NCBI RefSeq assembly: GCF_021869535.1
Contig: NW_026262701.1
Coordinates: forward strand, 45,511,278-45,575,277
Length of the DNA: 64,000 nt
Reading direction: 5' to 3'
Source: Mytilus californianus
Lineage: Eukaryota > Mollusca > Bivalvia > Mytilida > Mytilidae
Under the pieces are notes generated by a model. That model searched no databases. It was not told the DNA's origin and saw only the letters and a program-made list of their open reading frames with translations. The translations under genes and the position numbers were made by a program. The number at the start of each line of letters is the position of its first letter. Within the stretch, counting starts at the first letter, position 1. Below are positions 44,594-56,792 of this stretch, piece after piece.

Positions 44594-44659
44594 AAATCCC
44601 CTGAAAATGTGCAAAGAAGTGTACAAAGCGTACATAAAAAGACATCCCGTCTGGAGTGA
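44594..44659 (+). CDS. Adhesion GPCR exon 18: last coding exon with stop
   Basis: Acceptor ATATTGCAG; phase 0. It encodes KSPENVQRSVQSVHKKTSRL, then E and TGA at 44657-44659. The tail is basic with several serines and carries no PDZ-type or other named motif that I recognise. It is chosen because it is the first strong acceptor giving an in-phase stop after exon 17. Confidence 0.65.
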   Translation, partial: KSPENVQRSVQSVHKKTSRLE

Positions 44660-46560
44660 TTTTATTGAAAAATACTTATTTGTCAAATGTTAGTGAGCAA
44701 GGTTGTAAAAAACGCCATTATACACGTAAAATTACAAGTATTTGTTTGGATTCTCTGCTTAAATCTCGTTTATAGTGAGCCTCAAACAAACTGTATGATA
44801 GATGTTAAATCTCTGTACTCCTTCACGGTTGTATCTTTTAATTTGTATAAGAATTTGATTTTTTTTCAAATATTTCGGCCTCCAGCATCACTGAGGAAAC
44901 ATTAATTGTACATTATTCATGTTATTGGATTGATCAATTGTGTCAACATTTACGATTATAAATTTACATTTTTATTATTTGTGTTATGTACATCCTCTAG
45001 GGATGTTAATTTCATTTTCAGTATTATTTGCATCTCAAACGAGTGATATTCAATATTAAATGTATTCTTATGAGACAGATGTAAGATTTACTAACCTTAG
45101 AATTATATCTATTATTACAAACGAAACTGAAGAAGTGGATCTGCCTCTACACTGTATTTTTATGTGGAGAGTTCCTCAACAAGAAGAGCTTAGTGTTATT
45201 CCTTAAGATTACTTTTCTTGTGAAATTGTTGTCCTTCCACCAAATTATCTAAAGATTATTGACAGCATTATTTGCATATAAACCTCTTGAACTTGAAATA
45301 GAGTATTTCACAATACAGACAGCTCTGGTTTATACCTTTAATTATAGCTAGAAATAAAATTGAAGGTGTCAACAAGAAATAATTTCAATTATGGTGCAGT
45401 CCTAAGGCAATAAAGCATGAATATTGTATTGTGCAGTAGTATATAGTACATGAGCGAATAGTATTTTGTGCATTGGCGAATAGTATATGATGCATGAGGA
45501 ATGTTGTACATTTAAGTCCGTTTCAAAAAGAGGTAATAGAATTTGCTAAACACTTTTTATTGTGAGCAATTTTGAATGGTGTCATTCGTGTATGCTGAAT
45601 GGTGTATGGTGTATAGGTATTGATGTAATGAGGTTTGGTGCACGGTGTAATGGTGTATTCAATGAGAAGGAAGTTTTCACTATTTAAGGACTGTAATTGA
45701 TTTTATGCATTTTTATATCGGCCTATTACCGAAACGTATATAAAATATACGTCTCCCAGTTAACATGATATTGCAAAGATTACATTTATTAACATTATAT
45801 CTTCGATAGAAGATACACAACAGCTGACAGGGGAGTTGATAGATAATAAACTTGAAGTTCAAAGTCGAACTGACCAGGTAGACCGTTTCGAATATCTTTA
45901 TAACAGATGAGTAAGAATACGTATATTGGTTATTTGCAGCTCGAATTCTTTCTGCAATTGTTTATAACTTATCACACAAATCGACTTTTCAACGAATGCT
46001 TTCTTCGAACGAGAAACATATATTTGTCAACAGGGTGGCGTAAGAAATAGTTACTCTATCTTAGTACTAGTATTAAAGTTTAGTATTGTCTTAATGACCT
46101 TTGGTTACTAAATCTTTATTTTCAGTGTGATATGTTTTTGGATTCATTTTCATATTTTATTTTGCCCTTGTTTATGTATATCGTGCATATCTAAAACAAT
46201 TATTGATTTCCCTTGGTATTTGCTTGACTTTGTTCATGGTAGAAACACACTGGGGATTTTTTTTGTGCATCTGAACTGGTTGAGTCGAAAAACACAATTT
46301 TTGTTCTGATTGTTTTTAACTATTAAAAAACTCATTCAAACGTTTAACTGTGTTATTTTATATCATTTTAAAAGAAACAATATATATTTGCATTCTTTCC
46401 ATTCTAGATCGAAAAGTACATGCCCATTTATTTACAAACTGGTCATATAGTTTTAAAGATGTTAGTTGAAATATGTGGTGTTTATTTCTTTCTTTCCATA
46501 CATTAACTCTAGAGCTTTCTCTGTTAATATCGGCATGATACAAAGTATCGAAATCTATTA
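44660..46560 (+). other. Probable receptor 3' UTR and following spacer
   Basis: AATAAA occurs at 45352-45357 and 45409-45414. A word AATATTTCGGCCTCCAGCATC near 44868 belongs to a dispersed repeat (compare 48610). At 45420-45660 lies a degenerate repeat of GAATAGTATNNTGTGCAT- and AATGGTGTA-like words. No other gene is recognised. Confidence 0.45.
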
Positions 46561-46665
46561 TCACAAAAAGTAAAATAACAAAAATACCGAACTCCAAGGA
46601 AATTCAAAACTGAAAGCCTCTATCAAATGGCAAAATAAAAAGCTCAAACACATCAAACGAACTGT
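46561..46665 (+). repeat. Short copy of interspersed repeat
   Basis: AAAAAGTAAAATAACAAAAA, TACCGAACTCCAAGG and CTCAAACACATCAAACGAA match 10140, 32008 and 41590. Confidence 0.75.
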
Positions 46666-48339
46666 CATATAAAAACAAAACATTCAACAGCTCCAGTTGT
46701 TTACGACCCCAAACGGTCTACTTATTGTCACCTAGATTTTAAAAATGCAACCAAATCGTGTCTTGTGTTGATATAAAGTTTTAAATGTTTGCTCAATGTG
46801 CAAGGATATTAAGAAAAGAAATGTTTTTATAAAAAGTATTATTTATCAAGAAAAATACTTAACCTATATGATGATTTATAACTATGTTTAAACCTTTCTG
46901 TTTCAATTCGTTTCTATTATCGTTGCAATAGATACATGAGATACTGGTTTCTTTTTCTGTTTCACAAACTTGACACTGGATGTTATCGTTGTAACTTCAT
47001 AGAAGGAATAATAAAGTCAGAACGATTCTTTTCAATTTTCCCTTCTTCTTGCAGTGAACGATTGATGTATTAGTCAAATACATTTACCTGTTCGATTGAT
47101 GCAGTGACCAAATTCCAAAGAAACATTCATTAATATTTCCATTTTTTGTACCAGAAATTTGTAATTGTATAACTTCAAAATATAGTTTTACTTCGCAACT
47201 TAATTTTTTTAGCATTTAGTATTTACAGAGAATCAATATTTGCTTTCTTGTCATTTGTACCAACGATTCAGTATTACTGTAAAGATAAAATAAATATAAA
47301 AATTACAATTAAGTTTTATAGACTGTTGTGTGTATCTCAGTCGTTTTGCCATAGCGTTGTCAGTTTAACTTCGAATTATAAGAAATAATTTCCTCTTTTG
47401 TATTTTCTGCCTCTCTTCTACTTAACAAATTGGTTTTGAATCTGTTAACCATCAACTGACTTGATTGTGTGAAAATTTGAAATGAATCGTCTAAAAAATT
47501 AGTATTGAAGAGTATACAAACAATATGTATATTAATTTGTGTTGACATGGTCAGTATAACCGAAGAAAGTTCGATAAAATGACTTTCTTTTACGGAGTTA
47601 TCAACCTAAGAGTTCAAATGTTTGAAAGTGTTCGGTGTCACTTTTCAATCATGTCTGTACAAACAAATGCTGGAATATGACCAAATTGAGTGTATGTAAT
47701 GACCTACTGCGAAATCACTTCAAACTCTATCATGTTGTGACCTTATTTTTTTTATATGTATTTTCACTAAAATTCCTGAATTCTAAGAATCCTTCGTTTA
47801 ACACCATTCTTTTCTTTCCACTTTTCTAAACTTTTTCTGCTATTTGAACGTCCTCATGTCATGTTGCAGTTCTTTGTAAAATGTCCTTTCCATTAAATGC
47901 AAAGTAATTGTATTCAATTAGAATTTTTTTTTAATTTCGAACTACCAGTATTTTAAAGTACATATGAAGGTTACATAATGGTGAATAGAAGATTTTCAAA
48001 ATTGTGTTAAAACCAATAACCTTTATTCTATAATCGCATTGGTTCATTGGTATGCTTCGTCGATTAGCAAATAAGATGACGTTATTGATTTCCTTATGAT
48101 GAAAAAATGAAATTCTTGTTTTGCTGGAAGTATTTTATATGACTCTGTCTCAAATTCTGATGTATGGTATGTACTTCGTTTAACAGTAAAACTAAATGAC
48201 ATTCTGGATGTGCTCTCTAGAAGCTAAAATGACTTCACGGCTAAAGAATGAGTTATGTTATCATTAATTTATATATGTTCTTAAAGTTTACACTTTAAAA
48301 GTTATGACAATGATTTCAATATCACATTTGATGACCTCT
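46666..48339. other. Intergenic AT-rich sequence
   Basis: The only matches noticed are a small scrap near 47349-47372 (ATAGCGTTGTCAGTTTAAC, related to the retroelement tail) and a weak candidate terminal exon for the Ig gene near 47278, listed under rejected items. Confidence 0.4.
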
Positions 48340-48710
48340 ATAAAGTATTATTTAAACTTATACTGGTGCAATATTGTCGCTGCTTGGACTGTCTATTCCC
48401 GAGAGTATAATCCTTTAAGTGGTCAGTGATTCAGCCCTGACATGATGTGGAACCTACCTTTCTTGAATTCCGCGTTGATAAATTTATCAACTATTCAGTA
48501 GCTACTGTTCCAACTCCCCCCAGGCGAGATGCCATTATATGAATATGGCTATTTTTGTCGACCCTTCTGGTCCTATACATCTTCACGTGGTAATGTACAT
48601 GTTTGGCTTTCAAATCTTTGGGACTAAACGTTCCTGACGCGGGTTAATCCCAAAAGCGTTTCGGACCTTAACTCATCAGATCGATACAAAGCAGAAATAC
48701 ATCTAACAAA
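48340..48710. repeat. Probable dispersed repeat
   Basis: It contains CATGTTTGGCTTTCAAATCT and a CCAAAAGCGTTTCGGACC word similar in style to the tail fragment near 44868. It is locally richer in G+C than its surroundings. There is no coding frame. Confidence 0.4.
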
Positions 48711-49264
48711 AACACAGACCGGAAGTGGCTGGTACTTATACATACCCATGTATATATGTGGTCCATTACAAATGTATTGTTGTAATTATGTCAGTTAAGT
48801 TTGTGAGCATCTACATTTTTTAATGGTCATGTTGCATGTATTACTCTTAGCATTTTAATATCTTCATATGGCTTAGTTGACCCCTTCCTTCCCTGTGTAT
48901 GATTGTGAAACATATAACTCAGCTTCTTTTACAACCAAATAGATCACATTCGAACTCAGTCATTACGTAAATATATCGGCTCAGTGAAATCTGCTTCTTT
49001 GAAATCTTGTACCAATTTTTTTTATATCTTATAGAACAATATTCATTTTAGTAATTCTTATACTAAATCCCATTTATTTTTTTATTTTTTCTGAATTTAC
49101 TTATTAATTTCATTTATTATTAAAGAGTATAATATGAAAATTATATACATTGTATACAGGTCTCACTATACCTTCCGTAAACAACATTTTAAATTGCTGT
49201 ATAAACATTAAGCCCGTCTATTGTTTGACACTTGTTGGGTAAACGTGAGTTGGATTTTTCAAAT

Positions 49265-49580
49265 GTTGGAGAACCGTGAATAAATAAAGGCAACAGTAGT
49301 ATACCGCTGTTCAATGGTCAAAATTAGATTGAGCAAAATCAAATCCAAGTATCAAACTAAATCCGAGGGAAACACATCAACTGTAACATATAAGAGGAAA
49401 AAACGGAACAACAGAAACATTGAGATACAACAAAAGCAAACGCCAACATACATAGAAACGGACTGTAGATAACAACTGCCATAATCCTGACTTGGTACAG
49501 GACATTTTAAGAAAAATGGTGGGTTGAACCTGGTTTTATGGCTAGCCAAATCTCCCGCTTATATGACAATGTTAAAAATA
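49265..49580. repeat. Interspersed repeat
   Basis: AATAAAGGCAACAGTAGTAT, CCGAGGGAAACACATCAACT, CTGACTTGGTACAGGA and AACCTGGTTTTATGGCTAGC are shared with 375-430 and 41690-41960. Confidence 0.7.
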
Positions 49581-49796
49581 CCGCTAAAATGACAAGACTA
49601 CATGACAAGAATGCAGTACAAACAAACTTAAAATAACTAAGCACAGAGAAATATAAACAATAAACACGTAATTGAAACGTTTTATTCCCTTTTTACTAGA
49701 ACAAAGCATTCTGTCACTGTTTCAAGCAAAACACAGAAATACATCACAAATAAATATTTAGTTCAAGAACAATAATGTATAATGGTGAAAAAAGCT

Positions 49797-51120
49797 AGAG
49801 GCTCTCAAGAGCCTGTGTCGCTCACTTGACTCTATTTTGGTTTTAGAAATCATGTAAAGATAGATAAAAATCATAACAGATACCCAAATAATGATTGAGG
49901 CCAAATTTTGTTTAATATTGGTCCCGTTAATTAATAAAATATCCTGGTGGCCATCTTGAACAGTAAATTGGCAACAAAGTAGCAACACTTGGTCAGCACC
50001 TCATAAGGAACATGCCTGCCATGTTTGGTTCTATATTCCATTCAGTGGTTCTCTAAAAGAAGACATTTGTATGTATTTCCCATAAGGTCCTATGTTAAAC
50101 TAAGTCCCCCGCTGGCGGTCATCTTGGATGATCGATTGACTGCAAAGTAACAACACTTGGTCAACACCTCATAAGGAACATTCATGCCATGTTTAGTTCC
50201 ATTCCATTCAGCGGTTCTCTAAAAGAAGACATTTGTATTTATTTTCAAAAGGATCCTATGTTAAACTAAGTCCCCCGCTGTCGGCCATCTTTGATGATGG
50301 ACCAACTGCAAAGTAACAACATTTGGTCAACACCTCATAAGGAACATTCATGTTATGTTTGGTTTCATTCTATTCAGTGGTTCTCCAAAAGAAGACATTT
50401 GTATGTATTTCCCCATAGGGTCCTATGTTAAACTAAGTCACCCACTGGCGGCCATCTTGGATGATGGACCGACTGCAAAGTAACAACACTTGGTCATCAC
50501 TTCATAAGAAACATTCATGCCATGTTTTGTTTCATTCCATTTAGTGGTTCTCTAAAAGAAGACATTTGTATGTATTTCCCCATAGGGTCCTATGTTAAAC
50601 TTAGTCCTCCGCTGGCGGCCATTTTGGATGATGGATCGGCTGCAAAGTAACAACACTTGGTCAGCACCTCATAAGGAACATTCATGCCATGTTTGGTTTC
50701 ATTCCATTCACTTGGTCTCTAAAAGATGACATTTGTATGTATTTCCCATAGGGTCCTATGTTAAACTAAGTCCCCTGTTGGCGGCCATCTTGGATGATGG
50801 ATCAGCTACAAAGTAACAACACTTCGTCAGCACTTCATAAGGAACATTCATGCCATGTTTGGTTTCATTCCATTCAGTGGTTCTCTAGAAGAAGTTCAAA
50901 ATGTAAAAAGTTAACGACGACGATGGACGACGACGGACGAAGGACGACGGACGCCAAATGATGAGAAAAGCTCACTTGGCCCTTTGGGCCAGGTGAGCTA
51001 AAAAGGCAAGTTATTTTAATAACTATTTTCATGTTGACGATTGATTACTTTTTATAAATTAGATTAACATATAATTTCCACTTTTTACGATACCCTTTTG
51101 AGAGCCTCTTGAGAGCCTCT
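49797..51120. mobile_element. Pearl/Helitron-like non-autonomous element with tandem core repeats
   Basis: About six copies of a ~165-bp unit (CACCTCATAAGGAACATTCA; GTGGTTCTCTAAAAGAAGAC) start at roughly 50000, 50170, 50334, 50502, 50668 and 50832. They are followed by a GACGACGGACGAAGG microsatellite and a hairpin GGCCCTTTGGGCC near 50979. Core repeats of about 160 bp with an ACGG-like microsatellite are the described layout of bivalve pearl elements. The outer ends AGAGGCTCTCAAGAG (49797-49811) and its reverse complement (51106-51120) form a 15-bp inverted pair. There is no transposase. Confidence 0.75.
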
Positions 51121-52379
51121 TATGTTAAGACAAGATAAAGTGTTTTGATTGGTCAGTTTTATTTGGATTCTCCCTAATTAATTATTCAGACAGAAAGAGG
51201 ATCGATACTATTTGTAATCAATTAGATTTTTTCGATTTTATATATTCATCGAACATGTGTGCAATCTAAAGGATGTAAATGTTGTTTCCAGGTAGTTGTT
51301 GCATGTTTTTGATTGTTATTCTATTGCAAGCATCAACGAAAATTGATGATGCTGTATGATGGAGAATGGACATTCGATATCCGCCATCTTTAATTATTTA
51401 TGTAAACAGATATGTGTCTTCTACATTATCTGGAATATACAGTTACTTCGATAAAAGTAATTATTTCTGATTGACATAACAAGAGTGAAACGCAATATTA
51501 CGCAATAATAGCTAAACATCTATAAAAGTTTTAGACAACCCATGATTTTTTTCAGTTTTGAACTCATGACATCTGTGCTCAGGACGATAAATCTGTTCTA
51601 CTTATTGGTTCTAAGTAAGTGTAGTCATCTGCAGGTATATTCATATAATGGCTGTTTTCTTCAATATCTTCTGCTGTGTTATATACATGCATCTCTTGTA
51701 TATTTGGACCCAACCCGTCAAAATTCCTGAAGATAATACAACAATAATATCAAATCTTAAATTTATCTTAATTTTACATAATGTGTTTTTTTTTATTTGA
51801 TTTAGAAAATCTTCATTGAAGGTTGGTTTTCGATGCTCTTCAAATTTGTAACTGATTTTGCCTTCCACTTCCATCTGTTTATATACAAGCGCCACTGGTG
51901 ATTCGAATTAAGAGACTCCCGCGTCTGGCGTAATGTATTATAAGCCTTGTATCTTTTTTGGGATTTTATCATTAAACAAGGAACATATACCGAGTTTGTC
52001 GCGTTCAGTAAGAACGCTTATGGACTTCAAATATGAAGAACTTTGATGGAAGCCATAACTTGAGTTAAAGATCACCACAGAACCATTGATGTTCAATCAT
52101 GAACCAGTTCTTTTCAGGCCCACAACAGAATTCGTGTTTAATCATAACTGCATTGTTTCATAATAGAAAGTTGTGATTTTTTGTTATGATAATACTGTTT
52201 CACAATAAAGAGAAAGAAAATACAAAGGGAAACAATGACAATCATAATTTCAATATACTAAGTGAATAGTCGATACAAGGCCTTAAACGAAAACGACGAA
52301 AATACCTTAAAAATAGCAAAACAATTAACAGAAAAATAACGATCAAACAACATCAACCAAACAAAAATCCAGTGCTGAT
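51121..52379. other. Intergenic spacer
   Basis: A repeat scrap at 51885-51960 (GACTCCCGCGTCTGGCGTAA, compare 59630) is present. No gene was recognised; the frames at 51542-51895 lack domain signatures. Confidence 0.45.
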
Positions 52380-53260
52380 CTTATTTGCTCTTGGAAGGAT
52401 CAGCATTACCTGTTCCACTTGTTACACCGTCGTGGTACTCTTTTTAACCTATATCTGATGAGTACAATATAGTGAAGCCATGTTACAATAGAGGATTGAT
52501 AAATGTTTCCTGTCTATTCCAAAGACGTTACCAAATACAAAACCCATCGGTACATGTCAATGTTTTATGCGACTAGTGCGAATTCAAAGAAAAACAATTT
52601 CCAGAATAAAAGATCAAAGAATCTTATACCGGTAGAGACAACACAGACATTAGAAAAGAAGAAAGCACAATATTCAAAAGTGAATAAAGGCAGTAGGCAG
52701 TAATCCTTACAAAACAAAACTAGGGATCACAACTAAGATCCTCCGGGAAGGGTAAGCAGTAATGTGATAACTACTGGCAGCAATCGTGTTGCTCGTTACA
52801 AAGAAACATACGCTAATGAGTCAAATTGGTCGTGTTCATAATTTCACAAACGAGGACGGATTCTGACATTACGAATAGTGGAACTTATCCGTGTCATATG
52901 TGACACAAAAATAACATAATGGTCACTTATATCATGATGGAGTTTTCAAAAGGATTACTTCAGGTATAATATTTGGAAATCATGAAAGTAAACACAAGCC
53001 CTGGATTATTGTATTTTTGTATTTAACGTGTTTAATTGGAGATAAGTATTGCATGTGTAGTCGTTGAAAGAATGTTCCTTCACAGTAATCAATAGATTTC
53101 AAAGGGAAATTTGACAGCATGATTTGGTCGTAAAATGTAGTTCACAGCCGACCCATATTAACAGTTTGTAGTTGTACGTAGTTTTACGTAGTTGTACGTG
53201 AAGGTATGAAGCTGTATTAGTGGTATCCTTTATTTCAAGTGCATTGGAATAGCTATAGAT
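52380..53260 (-). mobile_element. Penelope-like element, C-terminal fragment and tail (antisense)
   Basis: On the - strand from about 53250: LEIKDTTNTASYLHVQL (thumb block). A decayed region with words of the HELV-RYGIS segment follows near 52930, then a CTGCTTACCCTTCCCGGAG tail near 52745-52765. It continues into a poorly matched tail to about 52380. Multiple stops. Confidence 0.7.
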
Positions 53261-53489
53261 GCCGTGAACATAGTGAAGAGAAGCGGACGATACTAATGAG
53301 CCATTTAAAGTCATTAGACGAAGACAAACTGTCCAGGCTATTACAAAAACCATAAGCGACTATAATGCAAATAATTGTTTACAAAACAAAACAGAGAAGT
53401 TTAATGCCAATTTTTTTTTATTTCATTGAGAGGCTGCAAGAGTATGAAGTCTGCCTCTTAAAATTTGAGACAGAGGGGTACAGTATTAC

Positions 53490-53935
53490 ACTTAGAGTTC
53501 AAAGTGGTGAAGTTGAAATCAACACTTCGTAAATTTTAATGACGACAGCATGAATTGGTTGACCGTCATGGCATATCTGTTTCACATATGACAACGAATA
53601 TGTTCCAATTGTCGTAACTTCAATCCTGTCCCCTTTTCCCCGAATGTGACCTACCGAACAAGACTTATCACCGGGTTTGTACAAACATGAGCAACACCAC
53701 GGGTGCCACATGTGGAGCAGGATCTGCTTACCCTTCCGGAACACCTGAGATCACCCCTAGTTTTTGGTGGGATGCGTGTTGCTCAGTCTTTAGTTTTCTA
53801 TGTTGTGTTTTGTGGACTGTTGTTTGTATGTTTGTCTTTTTCTTTTTTCGCCATTGCATTGTCAGTTTATTTTCGACTTATGAGTTTGCATGCCCCTTTG
53901 GTAAATTTCGCCTCTATCTTAAATTTCAAAGTATA
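53490..53935 (+). mobile_element. Penelope-like element, C-terminal scrap and tail (sense)
   Basis: It starts with VKLKSTLRKF and HELVDRHGISVS in broken frame (53500-53590), then the tail with ACATGTGGAGCAGGATCTGC, TTCCGGAACACCTGAGATCA and the GCATTGTCAGTTTATTTTCG word. It is head-to-head with the copy at 52380-53260. Confidence 0.8.
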
Positions 53936-54143
53936 ACTAAATATATAAGAATGTTACGTTTTTCATAGCTTGAAGATTTGAACGGTCACAAATACCGTTT
54001 AGTAAATTTTATTTAACTGTACGATATAAACTTCCGTTAAGCAACTATACAAAACAAGTCTATCATTTAGTGTTTATACTCCATACTACCTTACACTCCG
54101 CATTCCAATCGGACCGACTATACTATCTGTAGTAGCAAGTTAC
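53936..54143. other. Spacer before the last recognised Ig-gene exon
   Basis: No feature seen. Confidence 0.4.
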
Positions 54144-54171
54144 CTGTCGCGATCAGGATATCTAGTATTAT
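54144..54171 (-). CDS. Ig-protein exon 6: cytoplasmic microexon
   Basis: Acceptor TTATTTCAG, donor GTAACT; 28 nt, phase 1 in, phase 2 out. It continues the tail as DNTRYPDRDR. The short length lowers confidence, but sites and phase both fit exon 5. Confidence 0.55.
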
Positions 54172-55440
54172 CTGAAATAAAATACCCCAAAATATATTTA
54201 TTATTGGGATCAAAATGTGATATCCAAAGAATTTTCTCATGCACTATGAAAACATCTGTTCAAAACAGTATTGTTGAAACTATAATCAAATAGGGGCCTT
54301 TGACATTATTCCCCGGTTTTGACAGTTCTAATGTTCATCTAATTTTGTAAGATTTCATTTCTGTTGTGTATTCTATTTTAGTTCTTAGGTAATGATCAAT
54401 TTTGCATTTTGCCATGAAGTTCTAGATTAGTAGTTAAAACTTTGCATACTATTCTATAACAATTGAAAGACATAACAGTTTACTCATCAACAGCAAAACA
54501 ACCACATGTTTCAGTTGTTCTCGTTCCTCGGAGTATACACGAGGTAAACATTTATTGATTTGTTTTCACTTTAAAAGGATGAAGAATATGGCTTGTGTTT
54601 TCATATTATCAAAAACAATACCAGATATTTGCACGGCTACAGAAAACATGTGTAGGAATACACGATGATGAAAATATAGTGCCAAATTTGAAGTGACACT
54701 TTACATATACAAAAGGCAGATCGGATGTCCTCTGCCATCTTGGATGGTAAAATAGACGAACAAAATCGGTCTAGATGTTTAATTTTATGTATAACTTCAT
54801 TCGTAAGATTTTATTTAACTAATAAAAATTATGTGATTAATCTTATTGTTGTAACTGTCACACAAACGAACTATTATTTTTTTTATCAACATGAATGGGA
54901 AACCCAAGATAGTTGAATTCTATCAAGAAATGTACATTCAATTTACCTAGTATTTGATTTGTAGCAAGAAAACGGGTACGGGGACCCTATTTTTTCTTGT
55001 TATTATCTGGCAGCACATCCTAACATTTACAAACAAGTTGTGTTCTATGTAGAGTCTTTAAAAAAACAAATAATTTTGCACAAACTTAGCTAGAAAATAA
55101 GCTCCATAAGCCACCATTTTTATAACATTTTAAAACAAAATTATATGTACTACATTTAGGCAAAGTATCCAAAATAAAGTATCGTTTAATCTAGACACCA
55201 AATTTACCGTAATCGGTTTGTTTAACGATAAATATGATTTAAATAAAGAGACCATAAGCAATTATCTCATAAAAGAACAATATATAAAAATAAAAGATTT
55301 CACAACACAAGACAGGGGTCACTTATCACCACCATAAAACCCAGCTCAAATTATCCATTCGCGTTTATTTTATAGAGAATATTTGTAATAATTGATAATA
55401 TAGATATTTGTTGTTGGGTTTTTTTTCGAACGTTATTTAC
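54172..55440 (-). other. Ig-gene intron without recognised features
   Basis: AT-rich; a CTCTGCCATCTTGGATGG word near 54728 recalls pearl core repeats (GGCCATCTTGGATGATGG), otherwise nothing. Confidence 0.4.
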
Positions 55441-55490
55441 CTTCATAATCATACTGGTTGGAACTCTGTGCTTCTGGTGCGTATTTACTG
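55441..55490 (-). CDS. Ig-protein exon 5: cytoplasmic tail
   Basis: Acceptor CTTTTTAG, donor GTAAAT; phase 2 in, phase 1 out. It encodes SKYAPEAQSSNQYDYE. It has two tyrosines in an acidic context, potential phosphorylation sites by inference only. Confidence 0.65.
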
Positions 55491-55709
55491 CTAAAAAGAT
55501 AGTTATTAGTGTTAATTGCTGCAAGAAATGAACTTTAATGTATCAATGATTAAACAATGAAAAAATCACAAATAATCACACCGTTATAGCAGTAAGTATC
55601 CACTTGCTGAAACTGAACGAAAAACTATACTTCCTAATCCGATTTCATGGTTATTTTGTTGATAAAAAGAAAAATGTTTTTTTCTGTTTGTTCTTACGTT
55701 TTGCTGAAG

Positions 55710-56050
55710 GTAAGGAAGGGTTGAGCGCTCACAACCATGTTTCATTCCGCCACATTTTGTATGTGACTACTTCAAATAAGAAGTCTGTTATTTAGTGGTT
55801 GTCGTTGGTTGATTTTGGTCATATATATATTTTTTTTTTTTTCATTAATTGTTTTTTTAATGAATTAGGTTGTTTGATTACCAGGATAGATAGTTTCACA
55901 TTTTGTTAAGTCGTGGCCTTTTTGATCCGATTATACGGTATGGGTTTTGTTCATTGTTGAAGACCGTAAATTGATCTATAGTTGGTTACATCAACGTCAC
56001 TTGGACTAGTAGGAAAGTTGTTTCATTGGCAATTCTAATTCCTATCTGTA
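55710..56050 (+). repeat. Interspersed repeat (tail module)
   Basis: GTAAGGAAGGGTTGAGCGC, CGCCACATTTTGTATGTGAC and ACGGTATGGGTTTTGTTCAT match 15028-15290 and, inverted, 57405-57735. Confidence 0.75.
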
Positions 56051-56752
56051 TGCTTAAGTGTCCAAAATTATATTATCAATATGTCATTATCAACTGACAA
56101 GTTACTTTGCAGACGCCAAGGTATGACTGTAAATAATTTTTCTTGTATCCCTCGTGTTGTTTTTGTCACCAATAGTACAGTTTAAACTGCTTATTTGGGC
56201 AAACCTTAATTGTCTGGGTTTAACTGTATTATTAAGCTTAGTAGAGTATGTCATGTGTTGCCCTATGGCGTGCCATAAAAAGATCATTATTTTTTCTTAA
56301 CTTTGGATTTTGATTCTTCTTTGTCCAGACATATCTTATTCTGATGCATATTATTTACTAATAATTTATTAAGAATTTTGCAATTTTGTTTCTTCTTGCA
56401 TATAGACATGACTCGGTATAAGGATTTATTCCCAAGATATTTTGCTTTTTATATCTGACTGAAACGTAAAACACAACTTCCAAGATGTTTTTTTTTTTCG
56501 ATTCCAAACATCAATTTTCTGTTTCAATTCAGATATTATTACACACAAACTACACTGGTATACGTCAATTAGACAAAACGACATATTCATACGACATCTA
56601 GAGGTAATATTTGGTCTTCAACTTTCTATACTTTAGAGTTTTAAGAAGTTCTGTGTATATTTACAAGTAACAATCACATCAATTATATCATATATGTTAC
56701 TTTGTATAACGATATTGATTGTTGTGAATAGCTTTGAAATTTCTGTCCTTAC

Positions 56753-56792
56753 CTTGCATCTTCTCTCTTTTTTCCCCGACCAATTGCATAGG
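56753..56792 (-). CDS. Ig-protein exon 4: juxtamembrane cytoplasmic segment
   Basis: Acceptor AATTTAG, donor GTAAGG; 40 nt, phase 1 in, phase 2 out. It encodes AYAIGRGKKREDA, a basic stretch directly after the membrane helix and stop-transfer residues CYRK. Confidence 0.65.

Larger units (their letters stand above)
5376..44659 (+). other. Adhesion G-protein-coupled receptor gene, 18 recognised exons (5' end missing)
   Basis: The exons listed separately join with compatible phases at all 17 junctions to 1737 nt, exactly 578 codons plus stop. Order: GAIN domain (about 1-226), GPS motif (227-283), seven-helix domain (about 290-535) and cytoplasmic tail (536-578). Known family behaviour: GAIN proteins self-cleave at the GPS and the new N-terminus acts as a tethered agonist of the 7TM part at the plasma membrane. 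No HormR, lectin, cadherin or other N-terminal adhesion domain is seen, because the 5' exons are not found. I cannot assign a vertebrate subfamily. Candidate poly(A) signals AATAAA lie at 45352 and 45409. Confidence 0.88.

Noticed and set aside
47240-47278. Possible terminal exon of the Ig gene on the - strand (acceptor TTTACAG, then NTESLVQMTRKQILILC and stop)
   Set aside because: Phase fits, but it is about 7 kb from the last supported exon and nothing else supports it; left out of the gene model.
49981-50900. Regularly spaced repeats that could suggest a CRISPR array
   Set aside because: The genes are eukaryotic with introns, the ~165-bp units abut without unique spacers, and the layout fits a pearl-type element.
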